Shown: positions 7,912-17,650 of the stretch, piece by piece
Numbering within the stretch: position 1 is the stretch's first letter
Layout: each line of letters starts with the position of its first letter
Assembly (NCBI GenBank): GCA_019314375.1
Contig: JAFCZJ010000006.1
Location: 1 to 64,000 of the forward strand
Direction: 5' to 3'
DNA length: 64,000 nucleotides
Source of the DNA: Deltaproteobacteria bacterium
GTDB lineage: Bacteria > Myxococcota > B64-G9
Made by a program: the position numbers and the translations under genes
Notes under the pieces: model-generated
The model's input: the letters and a program-made list of their open reading frames with translations, nothing else
Told to the model about the DNA's origin: nothing
The model's database searches: none

Positions 7912-9369
7912 TCAGAGGATTTTTTTGAGTCGTTTATTTCCCTTTATCCAGCGAGTCACCTGCAGAGCGGCCTGGGCTTGGCCCTCGATACCCAAACCGG
8001 GCATGGCCTCGGGGCCACAAAGCAGCAAATTTTTGTAAGCCAAGGGCATGGGCAAGACCGCCATCCCCATGGAAATGGGCAGATCGGTTTCCAGCGTGCG
8101 ATGCAGCAGCCAAGCGGAGGGATGGCCGGTATCGGCAGCTCTGGCTTCCCAAAATGGGCTTGTCATGCCCTCCATGTTCTCCTCCAGGAAGGGGATGACC
8201 TTGGCGCTCTGGGTGACCATGCTTTGTTGCAAGGGGCCCAGGTATTCTCGACCCAGTTTGCTTTTGTGGTAGGGCACCAGGCAACTCAAGTTCAACTGGA
8301 TGCGGTCCCGTCGATGGGGATGGGGCAAACAGCGAAGATGGATGAGGCCATCCTCCGTCCAGGGGCCGTCCATGTCGCGCACCAGCAAGACTTGTTTTCC
8401 CAGTCCCAAGGGCAAGGCTGACTTTGGGACCACCAGGTCGACGCAAAAGACGCTCAATTGCGGGCGCACCGACTCGCTGAGCAAGCGGAATTTGCGTCGG
8501 CGCATTTTCGGCGGCACCAGGGCGGTGAGTTCGGCCAGGGGCATGCCCGCCACCAAGGCACTCGCCTTAAAAACGGCACCGCTGCGTGTGGTCTCCACGC
8601 CCACAACCTGTTTGCCTTCGATAAGCAGTTCTTTGACCATGACCTTGGCTTCACATTCCACCCCTGCCTTGCCGAGGGCCTTTTGCAGGCGCTCGCACAG
8701 GTCGGGAACGGGTCGAAGGCCACTGAGCATTGAGGCCATCAGGTGGCTGGTCACGCCCGGACCACGAGCCTCTTCGTCCAGGTGGGAACCAAAAGCCGTT
8801 GCCTGTGCCAGGAGACGCCAGAGCCAGGGCCATTGATCTCGGGGTCCCAGGTCAGCGGCCTGCATCTTGGCGGTCTGTCGCTTGGCCTTCCCTTTGTCTC
8901 GCAGGCTTTCGGGTGGCAGGTGTGGCAAGTCGCCGAGGGTCGATTGCAGCGTTTCTTCATGACGGATCAGCTTGTGTGCGAAATCCGCTACTTCTCGACT
9001 CGCTTCCGGCCAAGCCCGGTCTAGTTCTTTCGCAAGATGTTCCGGATCCAATAAGAGGTCCAGACGTCTTGTCGGCGTGATGATTTGCAGGGTGTGTTTC
9101 GGGTCGTCGCTGTCAACGCCGAGTTGATGCACGGGATCTTCGACTTTGAGTTCCGACAGGACTTGATCCAAAGCAGGACCCTGGCCGTAGGGTGGCAGCA
9201 TCCAGGGCAGGGCCGGCAAACGATCGCTGTCCGCGCCGTAGTGATCCTTGAGGCCGCCCTGACCGATCCAGAGAACCCGGTAGCGCATGCGCTGTAAGAG
9301 ACCCGCGCACATCATGGCGGCAGGCTCGTGGCCGACTACGATGACGTCATAGGTGCTTGTACGGGCCAT
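7912..9369 (-). CDS. FAD-dependent oxidoreductase-like protein
   Basis: 485 residues resembling the phytoene desaturase / amine-oxidase-type flavoprotein fold. The N-terminal beta-strand YDVIVVG and a C-terminal segment NLLLCGPEAMPGLGIEGQAQAAL correspond to the FAD-binding ends. The dinucleotide motif is degraded (VVGHEPAAMMCAG instead of GxGxxG), so tight FAD binding is uncertain. It starts at ATG 9369, 9 nt after the purM stop, and is probably co-transcribed with purM. Substrate unknown. Confidence 0.6.
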   Translation of the reverse strand: MARTSTYDVIVVGHEPAAMMCAGLLQRMRYRVLWIGQGGLKDHYGADSDRLPALPWMLPPYGQGPALDQVLSELKVEDPVHQLGVDSDDPKHTLQIITPTRRLDLLLDPEHLAKELDRAWPEASREVADFAHKLIRHEETLQSTLGDLPHLPPESLRDKGKAKRQTAKMQAADLGPRDQWPWLWRLLAQATAFGSHLDEEARGPGVTSHLMASMLSGLRPVPDLCERLQKALGKAGVECEAKVMVKELLIEGKQVVGVETTRSGAVFKASALVAGMPLAELTALVPPKMRRRKFRLLSESVRPQLSVFCVDLVVPKSALPLGLGKQVLLVRDMDGPWTEDGLIHLRCLPHPHRRDRIQLNLSCLVPYHKSKLGREYLGPLQQSMVTQSAKVIPFLEENMEGMTSPFWEARAADTGHPSAWLLHRTLETDLPISMGMAVLPMPLAYKNLLLCGPEAMPGLGIEGQAQAALQVTRWIKGNKRLKKIL

Positions 9370-9378
9370 GCGGGAACC

Positions 9379-10404
9379 TCAGGCGCTCGCGCTCGGCCAG
9401 TGGAATTGAGGATCTTTGTCGTCTCGCGATTGGATCCGGCCGATATCCCATGCTGGAATGCCGAGTTCTTCAAGCAGGGCTTGTGCTTCGGCGAGCTGGC
9501 CGACAGGCAGCACGGCCACCATGCCGATGCCCATGTTGAAAGTGCGACGCATTTCCTCTTCCGGGACACCACCGGCCTCGGCGATCCGGGTGAAAACCTC
9601 AGGCTGCGGCCAGCTGTCGACCTCGAGGAGGCAGGCCAGATGCTCAGGCAGAACCCGAGGCAAGTTGCCCGGCAAACCACCGCCCGTGATGTGGGCCAAG
9701 GCGTGCAGATCGAAGTTCGCGGTGAGAAGCTGTGCGGATTTGACGTAGATGCGGGTGGGGCTTAGCCAGTCACGAAGCGCATCGGCCTCGGGCCTTTTTT
9801 CGTCCAAATTAAACACGCGTCGCAAAAGGCTGAATCCGTTGGAGTGCACGCCCGTAGAAGCGATGCCGAGCAGGCCGTCACCAGGGAGGACCTTGCTCGG
9901 GCCCAGCATCTTGGGGCGATCCACGACACCCACCGCGAAACCGGCCAGATCGTATTCTCCTTGGACATAGAATCCGGGCATCTCAGCCGTCTCGCCACCG
10001 AGCAGGGCACAGCCGGCCTGGCGGCAGCCTTCGGCGATGCCCGTGATCACCTGGCGACCCTGCTCTTGATCCAGGGCACCGGTGGCAAAATAATCCAAGA
10101 AGAACAAAGGTTCGGCACCACAGACGACCAGATCGTTTACGCACATGGCCACCAGATCAATGCCCACCGTGTCATGCTGCTCGGCAAGAAAGGCAAGCTT
10201 AAGCTTCGTGCCCACGCCGTCGGTGGCCGCCACCAAAAGCGGATCTTCGTAACGCGTCTTGTCCAATCGGAAAAGACCAGAAAATCCCCCCAAGGAACCG
10301 AGCACTTCCGGTCGATGTGTGCTTTTGGCCAAGGGCATGATGGTGCGCACGAAAGCCTCGCCGGCTTCGATGTCCACACCCGCGTCCTTATAGGTAGTCG
10401 ACAT
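9379..10404 (-). CDS. purM: Phosphoribosylformylglycinamidine cyclo-ligase (AIR synthetase)
   Basis: 341 residues, the family's normal length. It converts FGAM plus ATP to AIR in de novo purine synthesis, in the cytoplasm. Visible signatures are TTYKDAGVDIEAGEAFV at the N-terminus, DGVGTKLKLAF, VNDLVVCGAEPLFFLDY, the glycine-rich LLGGETAEMPGFY and ITGGGLPGNLPRVL. ATG 10404 begins the protein. A downstream oxidoreductase gene follows after 9 nt, so they probably form an operon. No PurR-type site was evident upstream. Confidence 0.97.
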   Translation of the reverse strand: MSTTYKDAGVDIEAGEAFVRTIMPLAKSTHRPEVLGSLGGFSGLFRLDKTRYEDPLLVAATDGVGTKLKLAFLAEQHDTVGIDLVAMCVNDLVVCGAEPLFFLDYFATGALDQEQGRQVITGIAEGCRQAGCALLGGETAEMPGFYVQGEYDLAGFAVGVVDRPKMLGPSKVLPGDGLLGIASTGVHSNGFSLLRRVFNLDEKRPEADALRDWLSPTRIYVKSAQLLTANFDLHALAHITGGGLPGNLPRVLPEHLACLLEVDSWPQPEVFTRIAEAGGVPEEEMRRTFNMGIGMVAVLPVGQLAEAQALLEELGIPAWDIGRIQSRDDKDPQFHWPSASA

Positions 10405-10572
10405 GCGGCGACGCTATCTTAGGAGAGCAGCTAAGTCAATCGACGGGGCGGGCGGGATGACCTGTTGTCCGATGGGCGGAGGGCCGAGAGCAGTTGTTCG
10501 AGTCGGTCACGCTTTGGTCCGGACGTTTTCCCATCTCGCATCGCCGCACGGATTGCTTTGGCGATTCGGGTG

Positions 10573-11091
10573 TCACAGGTACTCCGACAACGCACGCACG
10601 GCAATGCGTTTGAGCCTAATTACACGACCCGAGGGGTTATCCGGCACGAGTCGGTTCACCACCTTCGACCGGCCGAACCAGCTTTGGAATGTCGTGGGGT
10701 AGGCACTTCTTAGAGCTAGCAGCATGGCTTCGAGCGCCTCGGTTTTTCGGTCACGGTTTTTCGGCCAGCCGCGGGCTTCTATCTCAACCACCGCCCGTGT
10801 GAGGTGGTGCCGGAGTCCTTCGGGTGTTGGGTGTCGCGGGTTTTCAGACCCCGATGCCAGCGGCAGCCCGTGGTCTGCCAGTGCGTCCCAGTCGGTGCCG
10901 GCGTAGCCAACTTGAAACCACAGGCCCAGGGCATCCAGGATGCGCTCAAGCGTGGAAAGCGACGGATTAGCCCTGCCGGCCTCGATGTTTTGGACCGTGG
11001 CCAAGCTGACACCGGCCTGGTGGCAAAGATCCAGCTGAGACATACCGAGCGCCTGCCTTGATTCGAGCAGCATCTTTAATGGGTCGATCAT
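10573..11091 (-). CDS. XRE-family HTH regulator
   Basis: 172 residues from ATG 11091. The N-terminal ~60 residues form an HTH_3 domain (LLESRQALGMSQLDLCHQAG, VSLATVQNIEAGRANPSLST). A conserved-looking ~100-residue C-terminal region of unknown fold follows. The start was chosen because a consensus promoter ends almost at this ATG and no upstream Shine-Dalgarno site supports the longer frame. The mRNA would be nearly leaderless. A palindrome in the promoter spacer suggests autoregulation. No toxin partner is adjacent on the same strand. Confidence 0.8.
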   Translation of the reverse strand: MIDPLKMLLESRQALGMSQLDLCHQAGVSLATVQNIEAGRANPSLSTLERILDALGLWFQVGYAGTDWDALADHGLPLASGSENPRHPTPEGLRHHLTRAVVEIEARGWPKNRDRKTEALEAMLLALRSAYPTTFQSWFGRSKVVNRLVPDNPSGRVIRLKRIAVRALSEYL

Positions 11092-11098
11092 AACTACT

Positions 11099-11127
11099 AT
11101 AATAAGCCTAAAATAATAGGCCGTCAA
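11099..11127 (-). promoter_or_regulatory. XRE promoter with spacer palindrome (putative operator)
   Basis: Read on the minus strand: -35 TTGACG (11127-11122), a 17-bp spacer, and -10 TATTAT (11104-11099). The palindrome GCCTA-AAATAA-TAGGC (11106-11121) fills the spacer, an ideal position for repression by steric block. The predicted transcription start is 11092-11093, one or two bases before the ATG. Confidence 0.7.
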
Positions 11128-11184
11128 CCTGAATCTCTTGATCTCGGATGCCATATTTTTCCCTTTGCATGTCATGGGGAAAGC

Positions 11185-11213
11185 TTGTTGCTCGTTGCCC
11201 CTTGGTGTACATT
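11185..11213 (+). promoter_or_regulatory. Possible sigma-70 promoter of the 11271 gene
   Basis: TTGTTG (11185-11190), a 17-bp spacer, and TACATT (11208-11213). Predicted start near 11220, about 50 nt ahead of the gene. Moderate match only. Confidence 0.4.
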
Positions 11214-11270
11214 GCGCTCTGCAAACTCAGCCGATGCTCGGTGGACCCGGGCGCAGGGGAGGCAAAGAAT

Positions 11271-11888
11271 ATGTCCGAGATTGAAACCAATGCGACCAAG
11301 GCCATCTCCAGAAAGATGGAGGGCGTTGAGCCCGGCACGCCTCGATTTGAGGCCTTGGAGTCAGCCAGACGCTTTAAGACTTCTTGGGTGGATTTGGGCG
11401 GTAGCTTACAGAAAGTCAAGCATAAGAGACTTTATGAGCAATGGGGCTTTCCCTCTTTCGAAGCTTACTGTCAGGACGAAATTCGCATCAAGCCGCGCAC
11501 GGCCGCCAAGTTGACCGCCTCTTTTTCCTTTCTCAAGGAAGAAGAGCCCGCCGTGCTCAAGCGCGATGGTGTCCAGCGCCCCATTCCCGATATGGCGGCG
11601 GTGGAGGTCATGCGCAAGGCCCGTGAGACCGAGAGCGTTCCAGAAGAAGACTATCGCAAGATCAAGGAAATGGCCTTGGATGACCAGCCGGTCTCGGCCT
11701 TGCGCAAGGAGTTGAAACAGAGCTTGCCCCCGGTCGAGCCGCCGGCCCCCAAGCAGGTGATCAAGCAGCTGGTTCGGCAGGCTGCTAAGCTTGCCGACAC
11801 CTTGGCCAATGTGCAGGGCATCCCCCGGGTCATCGTGGATCGGGCCATCTCTTTGGTGGACGACATTCGAGCCCTGGTGGATCACTGA
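11271..11888 (+). CDS. Conserved hypothetical cytoplasmic protein upstream of clpX
   Basis: 205 residues from ATG 11271, with GGGGAGG 8 nt upstream. No known enzyme motif. The N-terminal part (SWVDLGGSLQKVKHKRLYEQ, WGFPSFEAYCQDEIRIKPRTA) resembles DNA- or protein-binding helical domains of the kind found in plasmid/phage-type proteins. The middle is charged, followed by a Pro-rich linker PPVEPPAPK and a C-terminal helix pair. It is 79 nt upstream of clpX, which has its own promoter. Function unknown. Confidence 0.55.
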   Translation: MSEIETNATKAISRKMEGVEPGTPRFEALESARRFKTSWVDLGGSLQKVKHKRLYEQWGFPSFEAYCQDEIRIKPRTAAKLTASFSFLKEEEPAVLKRDGVQRPIPDMAAVEVMRKARETESVPEEDYRKIKEMALDDQPVSALRKELKQSLPPVEPPAPKQVIKQLVRQAAKLADTLANVQGIPRVIVDRAISLVDDIRALVDH

Positions 11889-11908
11889 CAATCAAACCAC
11901 GCCAGTCC

Positions 11909-11936
11909 TTGTCTTAATACCAACAGTCCTTATAAT
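11909..11936 (+). promoter_or_regulatory. clpX sigma-70 promoter
   Basis: TTGTCT (11909-11914), a 16-bp spacer, and a perfect TATAAT (11931-11936). Predicted start near 11943, giving a ~25-nt leader with an AGGAAAGG ribosome site before ATG 11968. Confidence 0.7.
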
Positions 11937-11967
11937 AGTGGGGGTCTAGGAAAGGGCGTACTCCGGC

Positions 11968-13218
<1,251 letters not shown>

Positions 13219-13252
13219 ACTGGTTTGAGAATTCGCGTCTAGGACTGCGCCG

Positions 13253-14683
13253 CTACGGCGAATAGGTGCCCATGACGGTCACGACCACGGTTTCTTCGTC
13301 GGGATCGTTGGTGGTGAAAGTCAGGGTGCACTCGTCGTCCACCGTGGTGGTGTTTTTGGTGAAGCGAACCTGGAGGGTCTCTTCAGGCCAGTCGGGGTCA
13401 GAGCCGAACGGGATGATCACCGGATAGGCGACCGGGCCGTTTTCGATGGAGAAGGAGCCATCCGGGTTATCGAAGGCCATGCCCAGGATGCGCAAGTCCG
13501 CGTCTCCTTTGTTGTAGATATGAATGGTCACGGCCTGGGTGTGGGAAGACCCCGCGATTTGTATGGAGATGAAGTTGGGATCGACGTCTACCTCGGGTGT
13601 GGGCGTACGACCGTGGAGTTGGACGAAGACGGGGTGCTCCAATGGGTCGTCGTGTTCGATGCGCAAGGTGCCCGTGTCGTCGCCTTGATCGTCGGCGATG
13701 TAGGTGACGAAGATCTCGACGTTCGCCCCGGGTTGGATGGGCTCGTCGATGCTTTCGGGATTGATGGTGAACTTTTGCGAGCCCGTGGTGCTCAAGCCCA
13801 ACTCACGGATGTTCAACTCTTCGTTCCCCGTGTTGGACAGAATGAAGGACAGGGTGGGGTCGGAATTTTCAGAGACCGTGCCGAAGTTCAAGGCGGTGGT
13901 GTCCACCTCGACGTGTGGGGCGTAACTCGAACCCAACAAGGGTATGTCCACCACCTCCTGGCTTTCCGCGTTGGAGGAGATGGTCAGCACGCCCTCGTCG
14001 GTATCGTCGATGGCGCCCGGCGTGTAAGCCAAGCGCACGGAAATGGACTCGCCGGCCGCCAATACGACGGCGTCGGTGGGGCCTTCTTCGACACTGAAGT
14101 CGCCATCGGCATCGTCGGTCATGGCAATGCTTGAGATGGTCACCGACTCAGCCTGAGAACCTGTGTGCTCGATGCTCATGGTCAAGGGATCGGTGGAAAG
14201 GACCCGGGTGTGATCGAACTGGGCCGGCACGGGCCGGATCAGCAGCACGGGCTCAAGCGCGTTGCCCCCCATGAGCAGCTCATATTCTGGAGCGTCTTTG
14301 TCGGTGCTGGTGATGAGGACCACGCCCTCGTCGATCTCGGGATAGGCCTGGGGGTGGTAGCGCACGGTGAAGACGACTTGATTGCCCGGCGGGATGGCGT
14401 GGGGGAACTCCAGGCCCTCGGGCAGCACCATGGAGAAATCCTCCGGGTTTAAGGTCAGCTCCAGGCCGTGGAGGTGCACGGTGGCCGTGCCCCGGTTCAC
14501 CAGGTTTACGTCCATCTCTCGCACCGTGGACACGGGTACATCCCCGAAGTCCACGGGATCCGGCTCGGCCGACAGCTCTGCCAAGCTGGCGATCACCCGG
14601 CTGTCTTCGCATTCGCAGGCGGTGGTGGCCAACAAAGCCATCCAGCAGACTGCCATCAAGGTCATGATCCATTTTCGATTCAT
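13253..14683 (-). CDS. Choice-of-anchor-D / ASPM-type Ig-like repeat lipoprotein
   Basis: 476 residues. Signal peptide MNRKWIMTLMAVCWMALLAT with a Thr-Ala-Cys lipobox around residue 23. Four ~100-residue Ig-like beta-sandwich repeats follow, each opening with a phrase such as VDFGDVPV, LNFGTVSENSDPTLSF or the variant IQIAGSSHTQAVTIHIYN, typical of choice-of-anchor-D domains. It is probably surface- or periplasm-exposed and structural or adhesive. GAGGAGGC precedes ATG 14683. It is transcribed divergently from the T3SS segment. Confidence 0.8.
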   Translation of the reverse strand: MNRKWIMTLMAVCWMALLATTACECEDSRVIASLAELSAEPDPVDFGDVPVSTVREMDVNLVNRGTATVHLHGLELTLNPEDFSMVLPEGLEFPHAIPPGNQVVFTVRYHPQAYPEIDEGVVLITSTDKDAPEYELLMGGNALEPVLLIRPVPAQFDHTRVLSTDPLTMSIEHTGSQAESVTISSIAMTDDADGDFSVEEGPTDAVVLAAGESISVRLAYTPGAIDDTDEGVLTISSNAESQEVVDIPLLGSSYAPHVEVDTTALNFGTVSENSDPTLSFILSNTGNEELNIRELGLSTTGSQKFTINPESIDEPIQPGANVEIFVTYIADDQGDDTGTLRIEHDDPLEHPVFVQLHGRTPTPEVDVDPNFISIQIAGSSHTQAVTIHIYNKGDADLRILGMAFDNPDGSFSIENGPVAYPVIIPFGSDPDWPEETLQVRFTKNTTTVDDECTLTFTTNDPDEETVVVTVMGTYSP

Positions 14684-14853
14684 GGGCTTGTGCCTCCTCG
14701 TGGCCGGATTCTAGCTTCGTCGCCAACTCGACGCAACCACGCAGGTGCTGCGGGGCCGAATTTCAGTCACTCTGGCTTCAAATTCCGGACAGCCTTGGCG
14801 ATGATTGTTTTGGGTGCCCGAGCAAGTGTACGAAATTTAGGGATTTTTGCTCC

Positions 14854-14869
14854 TGGCACGGGCCTTGCT
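14854..14869 (+). promoter_or_regulatory. Sigma-54 promoter of T3SS segment 1
   Basis: -24 element TGGCACG (14854-14860), 4 bp, then -12 element TTGCT (14865-14869): an exact match to the consensus TGGCACR-N4-TTGCW. The predicted start is 14880, leaving a ~50-nt leader. Transcription would need RpoN and an enhancer-binding activator. No activator gene is in the window. Confidence 0.85.
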
Positions 14870-14932
14870 TTTCAGCAGGGGCAGCAGGGCGAAAAATCAA
14901 TCAATCGAGGTCCTCAAGAAATGGAGCTTGTC

Positions 14933-15370
14933 ATGAACGAAAAAATTGGAAGCCTCAATCCTCAGGTCGTGAGCATCAACTTGGAACCACCGCGCAGACG
15001 GCAGACCGCGAACAACGATTTTGGCAGCGTGATGGCCCGGGGTGCCGGCACCGCCCTGAATGTCATCGGTGGTGGCGCAAAGGCGGTGGCACCTTTCGTC
15101 CCCGGTGGTGCTTTCATCACGGCCGTCGCCGACCTTGCCACCGGCGCGGGTGCGGCCTTGGGTCAGTCTTCACCGCTTGGGTCTGGAGGGGATAAATGGA
15201 AATTGTTGCAGGCGCAGTCGAACTTGCAGGACGAGGGCCTGTCCAACAGTCTCCAGTTGTTGGCATTGCAACGTCGTATGCAGCAGGAAAATCAAGCATT
15301 CACCGCGATGAGCAACGTAATGAAGGCCCGCCACGAGATGAGCAAAGCGGCCATCAGCAACATTCGTTAA
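14933..15370 (+). CDS. Candidate T3SS needle-like (SctF-like) protein
   Basis: 145 residues, first gene after the sigma-54 site. The N-terminal half is Gly/Ala/Val-rich (GAGTALNVIGGGAKAVAPF). The C-terminal ~60 residues are predicted helical and end FTAMSNVMKARHEMSKAAISNIR-like, resembling the C-terminal helix of needle subunits such as YscF/PrgI, which end in a similar N..SN..K......AAI..-R pattern. It lies directly upstream of sctI, where sctF usually sits. It is longer than typical needles (~80 residues). ATG 14933 has GGAG 6-9 nt upstream; ATG 14921 is an alternative. The function is inferred from position and C-terminus. Confidence 0.45.
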   Translation: MNEKIGSLNPQVVSINLEPPRRRQTANNDFGSVMARGAGTALNVIGGGAKAVAPFVPGGAFITAVADLATGAGAALGQSSPLGSGGDKWKLLQAQSNLQDEGLSNSLQLLALQRRMQQENQAFTAMSNVMKARHEMSKAAISNIR

Positions 15371-15385
15371 GGAAGGGGGTACTGG

Positions 15386-15751
15386 ATGGCCATGCAAGCG
15401 ATTGCTTCTGTGAGTCCCGCCCTTCGGCCTCAGGCACCCCAAGGTCTGGCTGGCGGAGATTCGGGTGCCTTCGGGCGGTTGATGACTTCCGCGGGACGCG
15501 AGGTGCCTGCGACCGGCATCGAGTCGGGCATGGCGAAGCAGTTGGATCGGACCCTGGATGGCCTGGAGGCAGGTCGTCGGCGTATGGATGACCTGATCCA
15601 GCAGGCGCGCTCTGGTAAGCATTTCCAACCAGCTGAGCTTTTGGCCATGCAGGCTGAGGTCTTTCGCATCACCGAGACGGCTGCCTTGACCCAGAAAGTG
15701 GTGGAAGCCGGAGTCAGCGGCATGCGTCGTCTCTGGTCCATGCAGCTATGA
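15386..15751 (+). CDS. sctI: T3SS inner rod protein, SctI (YscI/HrpB) family
   Basis: 121 residues. The C-terminal segment LLAMQAEVFRITETAALTQK-VVEAGVSGMRRLWSMQ matches the rod-protein signature (LLxLQ...E...KvV..a..gv..L...Q). It forms the short periplasmic rod between the export gate and the needle. Ribosome site GGAAGGGGG (15371-15379). Its stop overlaps the next start by 4 nt (ATGA). Confidence 0.8.
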   Translation: MAMQAIASVSPALRPQAPQGLAGGDSGAFGRLMTSAGREVPATGIESGMAKQLDRTLDGLEAGRRRMDDLIQQARSGKHFQPAELLAMQAEVFRITETAALTQKVVEAGVSGMRRLWSMQL

Positions 15752-16515
15752 AAAAGGACACGAACATGAAGAAGTTCATACGGAAGACGGGAGGCTTGAC
15801 TGCTTGTCTATTGCTGTTGGTGGTTTGGATGGGCTGTCAGCGTTCGGTCCAGTCTGATCTGGATGAACGGGAGGCCAACGAGATCCTGCTTGTTTTGGCC
15901 GAGGTGGGATTGTCGGCAGAGAAACGCGGCGGGGGTCCCGGCGGTTGGCGGGTTGACGTGGATAAGGGCAATGTGGCCCAGGCCTTCCAGGCCATGGCGG
16001 CCGCGGGTTTGCCGCGAAAGCGACACCCTGGCTTTCGCGGTGTTTACAAGGAGCGCGGCCTGGTCCCCGATCGCTTGGAGGCTCAGGCACTTTTCCTGTC
16101 GGCTTTGCAGGATGAATTGGCCTCGACGCTTGAGGGCATCAACGGTGTGATCTCGGCCCGTGTGCATGCAAGCTTTTCGGTCCAGAGGCGACCGGGGCGT
16201 CACCAGGAGGCGGGAGAGAGTCGAGCCTCTGTGTTGGTGACTCATTGGGGCGATACTCCACCCATCTCTCGTGAAGATGTGCGGCATCTGGTGGCCAATG
16301 CTGTCGAGGGCTTGAACCAGGAGCGGGTGGCTGTACTTTTTGTGGCCCAGGAACGAAAACCGATGGCGGCTCGACTGCAGGTTGAAAATTCGTTCGGGCT
16401 AAAAGGGCTTCGGCCCTTCGCTTTGGCGCTTACTGCATTTTTGGCCCTGGCCGGCGCGTTTATTGTTTTTCGCAAGCGGCTGGCCGGGCCTGGCGGGGAG
16501 AGGCTGCGGTCATGA
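15748..16515 (+). CDS. sctJ: T3SS inner-membrane ring lipoprotein, SctJ (YscJ/PrgK) family
   Basis: 255 residues. Lipoprotein signal ending MGC (Cys30). The periplasmic ring-building domain has the SctJ hallmarks LDEREANEILLVLAEVG, QAFQAMAAAGLPRKRHPGF and LQDELASTLEGINGVISARV. A single C-terminal membrane helix (~221-241) and short basic tail follow. That architecture separates it from flagellar FliF, which is about twice as long. The ATGA overlap with sctI favours ATG 15748; ATG 15766 with a nearby AAGGA is the alternative. It forms the inner MS-like ring. Confidence 0.93.
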   Translation: MKKDTNMKKFIRKTGGLTACLLLLVVWMGCQRSVQSDLDEREANEILLVLAEVGLSAEKRGGGPGGWRVDVDKGNVAQAFQAMAAAGLPRKRHPGFRGVYKERGLVPDRLEAQALFLSALQDELASTLEGINGVISARVHASFSVQRRPGRHQEAGESRASVLVTHWGDTPPISREDVRHLVANAVEGLNQERVAVLFVAQERKPMAARLQVENSFGLKGLRPFALALTAFLALAGAFIVFRKRLAGPGGERLRS

Positions 16516-17033
16516 CGGGCATGGGATTGGAAGAGCAGGATAGGGCGTGGTTTGCCAGGATGGCCGAGCGCATGCAGATGGGAGAAGCATGCGTGCTCAG
16601 AGGAAGATTGTCACCTTCCCTTTGGCGCCAAGAGCACGTTTTGGATTTCAAACCCAAGTGGCCGGAATCCGATCAGCTCAAAACGCTGGGGAGGTTTGAG
16701 TTGGGGGCCTGGTCGAGCGGATTAGGCTGGCGTGCCAGGCGACGGTTGTGCCGGAGTCGATCATTGAGCCACGCGGGACCTTGGTGGCGACGAGAGAAGT
16801 TAGAGAAAGGGTCGGCTGCGGTTTTGGAGTCCAGCCTGCTCGCGCCATGGCTTCAAGAGTTGGACTATTTCGAACGGGCGGGGCTTTGCCGCCTGGTCAG
16901 GTTGGAGGCTCCCCGGGAAAAGGACAAAATCGAAGCCTGGATCAGGACGGCACCTGGGCCCTACCAGGCTGCCATCAGACTGGCTTTGAGTCTGTTTTCG
17001 ACCAGCGCTGGAGAGGGAGGCGATAGATCATGA
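16512..17033 (+). CDS. T3SS accessory protein at sctK position
   Basis: 173 residues, overlapping both neighbours by 4 nt. Sequence similarity to SctK/YscK is not obvious: it is basic and Trp/Arg-rich, with no membrane segment. Position between sctJ and sctL, size and cytoplasmic character fit the sorting-platform adaptor SctK, which links the SctQ pods to the ring. The assignment is by synteny only. Confidence 0.45.
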   Translation: MTGMGLEEQDRAWFARMAERMQMGEACVLRGRLSPSLWRQEHVLDFKPKWPESDQLKTLGRFELGAWSSGLGWRARRRLCRSRSLSHAGPWWRREKLEKGSAAVLESSLLAPWLQELDYFERAGLCRLVRLEAPREKDKIEAWIRTAPGPYQAAIRLALSLFSTSAGEGGDRS

Positions 17034-17650
17034 CGTGTCGCATTGCGGCTGAAGCGACGGAGCGCATGTCCGTTCGCGTTTTATCGCCAAGATTGCGTTG
17101 GCGAGAGGTCTGCCAGGCCCAGGAGGAAGCCGACCGCCTCCTGGCCGATGCAAGACAAGAGGCGAAAGCACTATTGCGGCGGGCCAAGACCCGGGTCAAA
17201 GCATGGCGCCAAGAGGCCCGGGCCGAGACCGAGGCTGGATCGGCGGAGCGGCTGGCTGAGTGCCTGGCCCAGGTGGCTCGGTGGCGGACCCGATTGGCAC
17301 AAGGAAATCAGCAGCAATTGCTTGAGCTCGCGGTGGCCATGGCCGATCGCCTGCTTGGAGAGCAACTCAAACTGGAGCCCGAACGCATCGCGAGTATATG
17401 TGGGCAGGTGATTGCCGAAAGTGCCTGCCAGGATCAGCAGCTCACCATCAGGCTTTGTCCGGGGGATGTTGAAATGGCTGGGTCCTGGCTCGAGAGACAA
17501 GAAGACTTTCTGATCGAAGCGGATGAATCCTTGTCGCCGGGTGACTGTATGATCACAAGCCCCTGGGGTGAGGTGGATGCGCGCCTTGTCACGCGCCTGG
17601 ATTTGTTGTTGAAGGGATTGCTGCTGCCTGGATGCGAGGTGCCGTCATGA
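17030..17650 (+). CDS. sctL: T3SS stator protein, SctL (YscL/FliH) family
   Basis: 206 residues. An N-terminal coiled coil (CQAQEEADRLLADARQEAKA) is followed by the FliH/HrpE core (LLELAVAMADRLLGEQLKLE, PERIASICGQVIAE, ITSPWGEVDARL). It is the peripheral stator that binds SctN and links it to SctQ. Its last bases overlap the sctN start by 4 nt. Confidence 0.88.
   Translation: MTCRIAAEATERMSVRVLSPRLRWREVCQAQEEADRLLADARQEAKALLRRAKTRVKAWRQEARAETEAGSAERLAECLAQVARWRTRLAQGNQQQLLELAVAMADRLLGEQLKLEPERIASICGQVIAESACQDQQLTIRLCPGDVEMAGSWLERQEDFLIEADESLSPGDCMITSPWGEVDARLVTRLDLLLKGLLLPGCEVPS

Noticed and set aside
10405-10572. Possible tRNA (TTCGAGTC near 10498)
   Set aside because: No matching acceptor or anticodon stems could be folded around it.
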